Part shown: one piece after another, positions 63,721-64,000 of the stretch
Layout of the letters: each line of letters starts with the position of its first letter
Numbering within the stretch: position 1 is the stretch's first letter
Notes under the pieces: model-generated
The model's database searches: none
What the model was told of the DNA's origin: nothing
Seen by the model: only the letters and a program-made list of their open reading frames with translations
From: Aquatica leii
Lineage: Eukaryota > Arthropoda > Insecta > Coleoptera > Lampyridae
Direction of reading: 5' to 3'
NCBI GenBank assembly: GCA_035610365.1
Contig: CM069432.1
Location: 225,268,532-225,332,531, forward strand
Length of the DNA stretch: 64,000 nt
Program-made: the position numbers and the translations under genes

Positions 63721-64000
63721 TATACTAACAAACGAATATTGACGTTGCGAAGTTATTACACCATTATTGACATCTTCTACTTGTAACAAAACGGCTACTA
63801 ATTCATAACTACAATCACTTGCTTAGATACATAATGACACATCAACAACAAAACAAAAAAGTAGCGCAAGTTCATATCTTTATATTCATTGACAATTTTG
63901 ATATAATACAAAGTTCATTCACCGTTTAAGTTTTTGAAACATTTAATCTCAAACCAGCGTACCAACTTAAAAGCGTTCCCCCTAAGCTTAGGAGGAAAAC

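Overview
The window is strongly AT-rich eukaryotic DNA and almost certainly comes from an insect. One host gene is recognisable: the plus-strand paired-type homeobox gene eyegone (eyg, Pax family; Drosophila has eyg and its paralogue toe). Four coding exons are visible (13797-14045, 43576-43716, 58800-59284, 59339-59809). They join in frame into about 447 residues that end at a natural stop codon. The protein lacks the first DNA-binding half (PAI) of the paired domain, keeps the second half (RED), and has a complete paired-class homeodomain with serine at position 50. This arrangement is diagnostic of Eyegone. The amino-terminal coding part and the start codon were not found: the first visible exon opens on a splice acceptor inside a codon. 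The species cannot be fixed. The base composition, large transposon-filled introns and mix of hAT, Penelope-like, piggyBac and Tc1 relics would suit a hemipteran or another TE-rich insect, but this is only an inference.

Layout. 1-13.8 kb: upstream intron or 5' flank with no certain exon, some inverted-repeat elements, a hAT terminus and a palindromic E-box cluster. 13.8-14.0 kb: first visible eyg exon. 14.0-43.6 kb: a 29.5-kb intron holding decayed transposons: a Penelope-like endonuclease tail, a Ty3/gypsy gag-pol piece, two Tc1/mariner-type transposases, several MITEs, two piggyBac relics, a second Penelope-like tail, a hAT-type DUF4371 relic and a non-LTR reverse transcriptase piece. 43.6-43.7 kb: second visible eyg exon. 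43.7-58.8 kb: a 15.1-kb intron with a Foldback-like element inserted in a Crypton-like tyrosine-recombinase repeat, a 650-bp foldback element, a Tc1-like element with both terminal repeats, a mariner-like relic and a Harbinger relic. 58.8-59.8 kb: the last two exons, separated by an intron of only 54 bp inside the homeobox. 59.8-64 kb: 3' UTR and flank with a further MITE copy.

No RNA gene, CRISPR array or intact second host gene was found. Most intronic transposon coding remnants between 16.8 and 46.6 kb run antisense to eyg. The most unusual non-genic structures are the Foldback-like element with an apparent 9-bp target duplication (44673-45716), the perfect inverted repeat enclosing a hammerhead-like core (23530-23680), the long foldback element (49578-50228), and an unrecognised 95-codon open frame (15948-16232).
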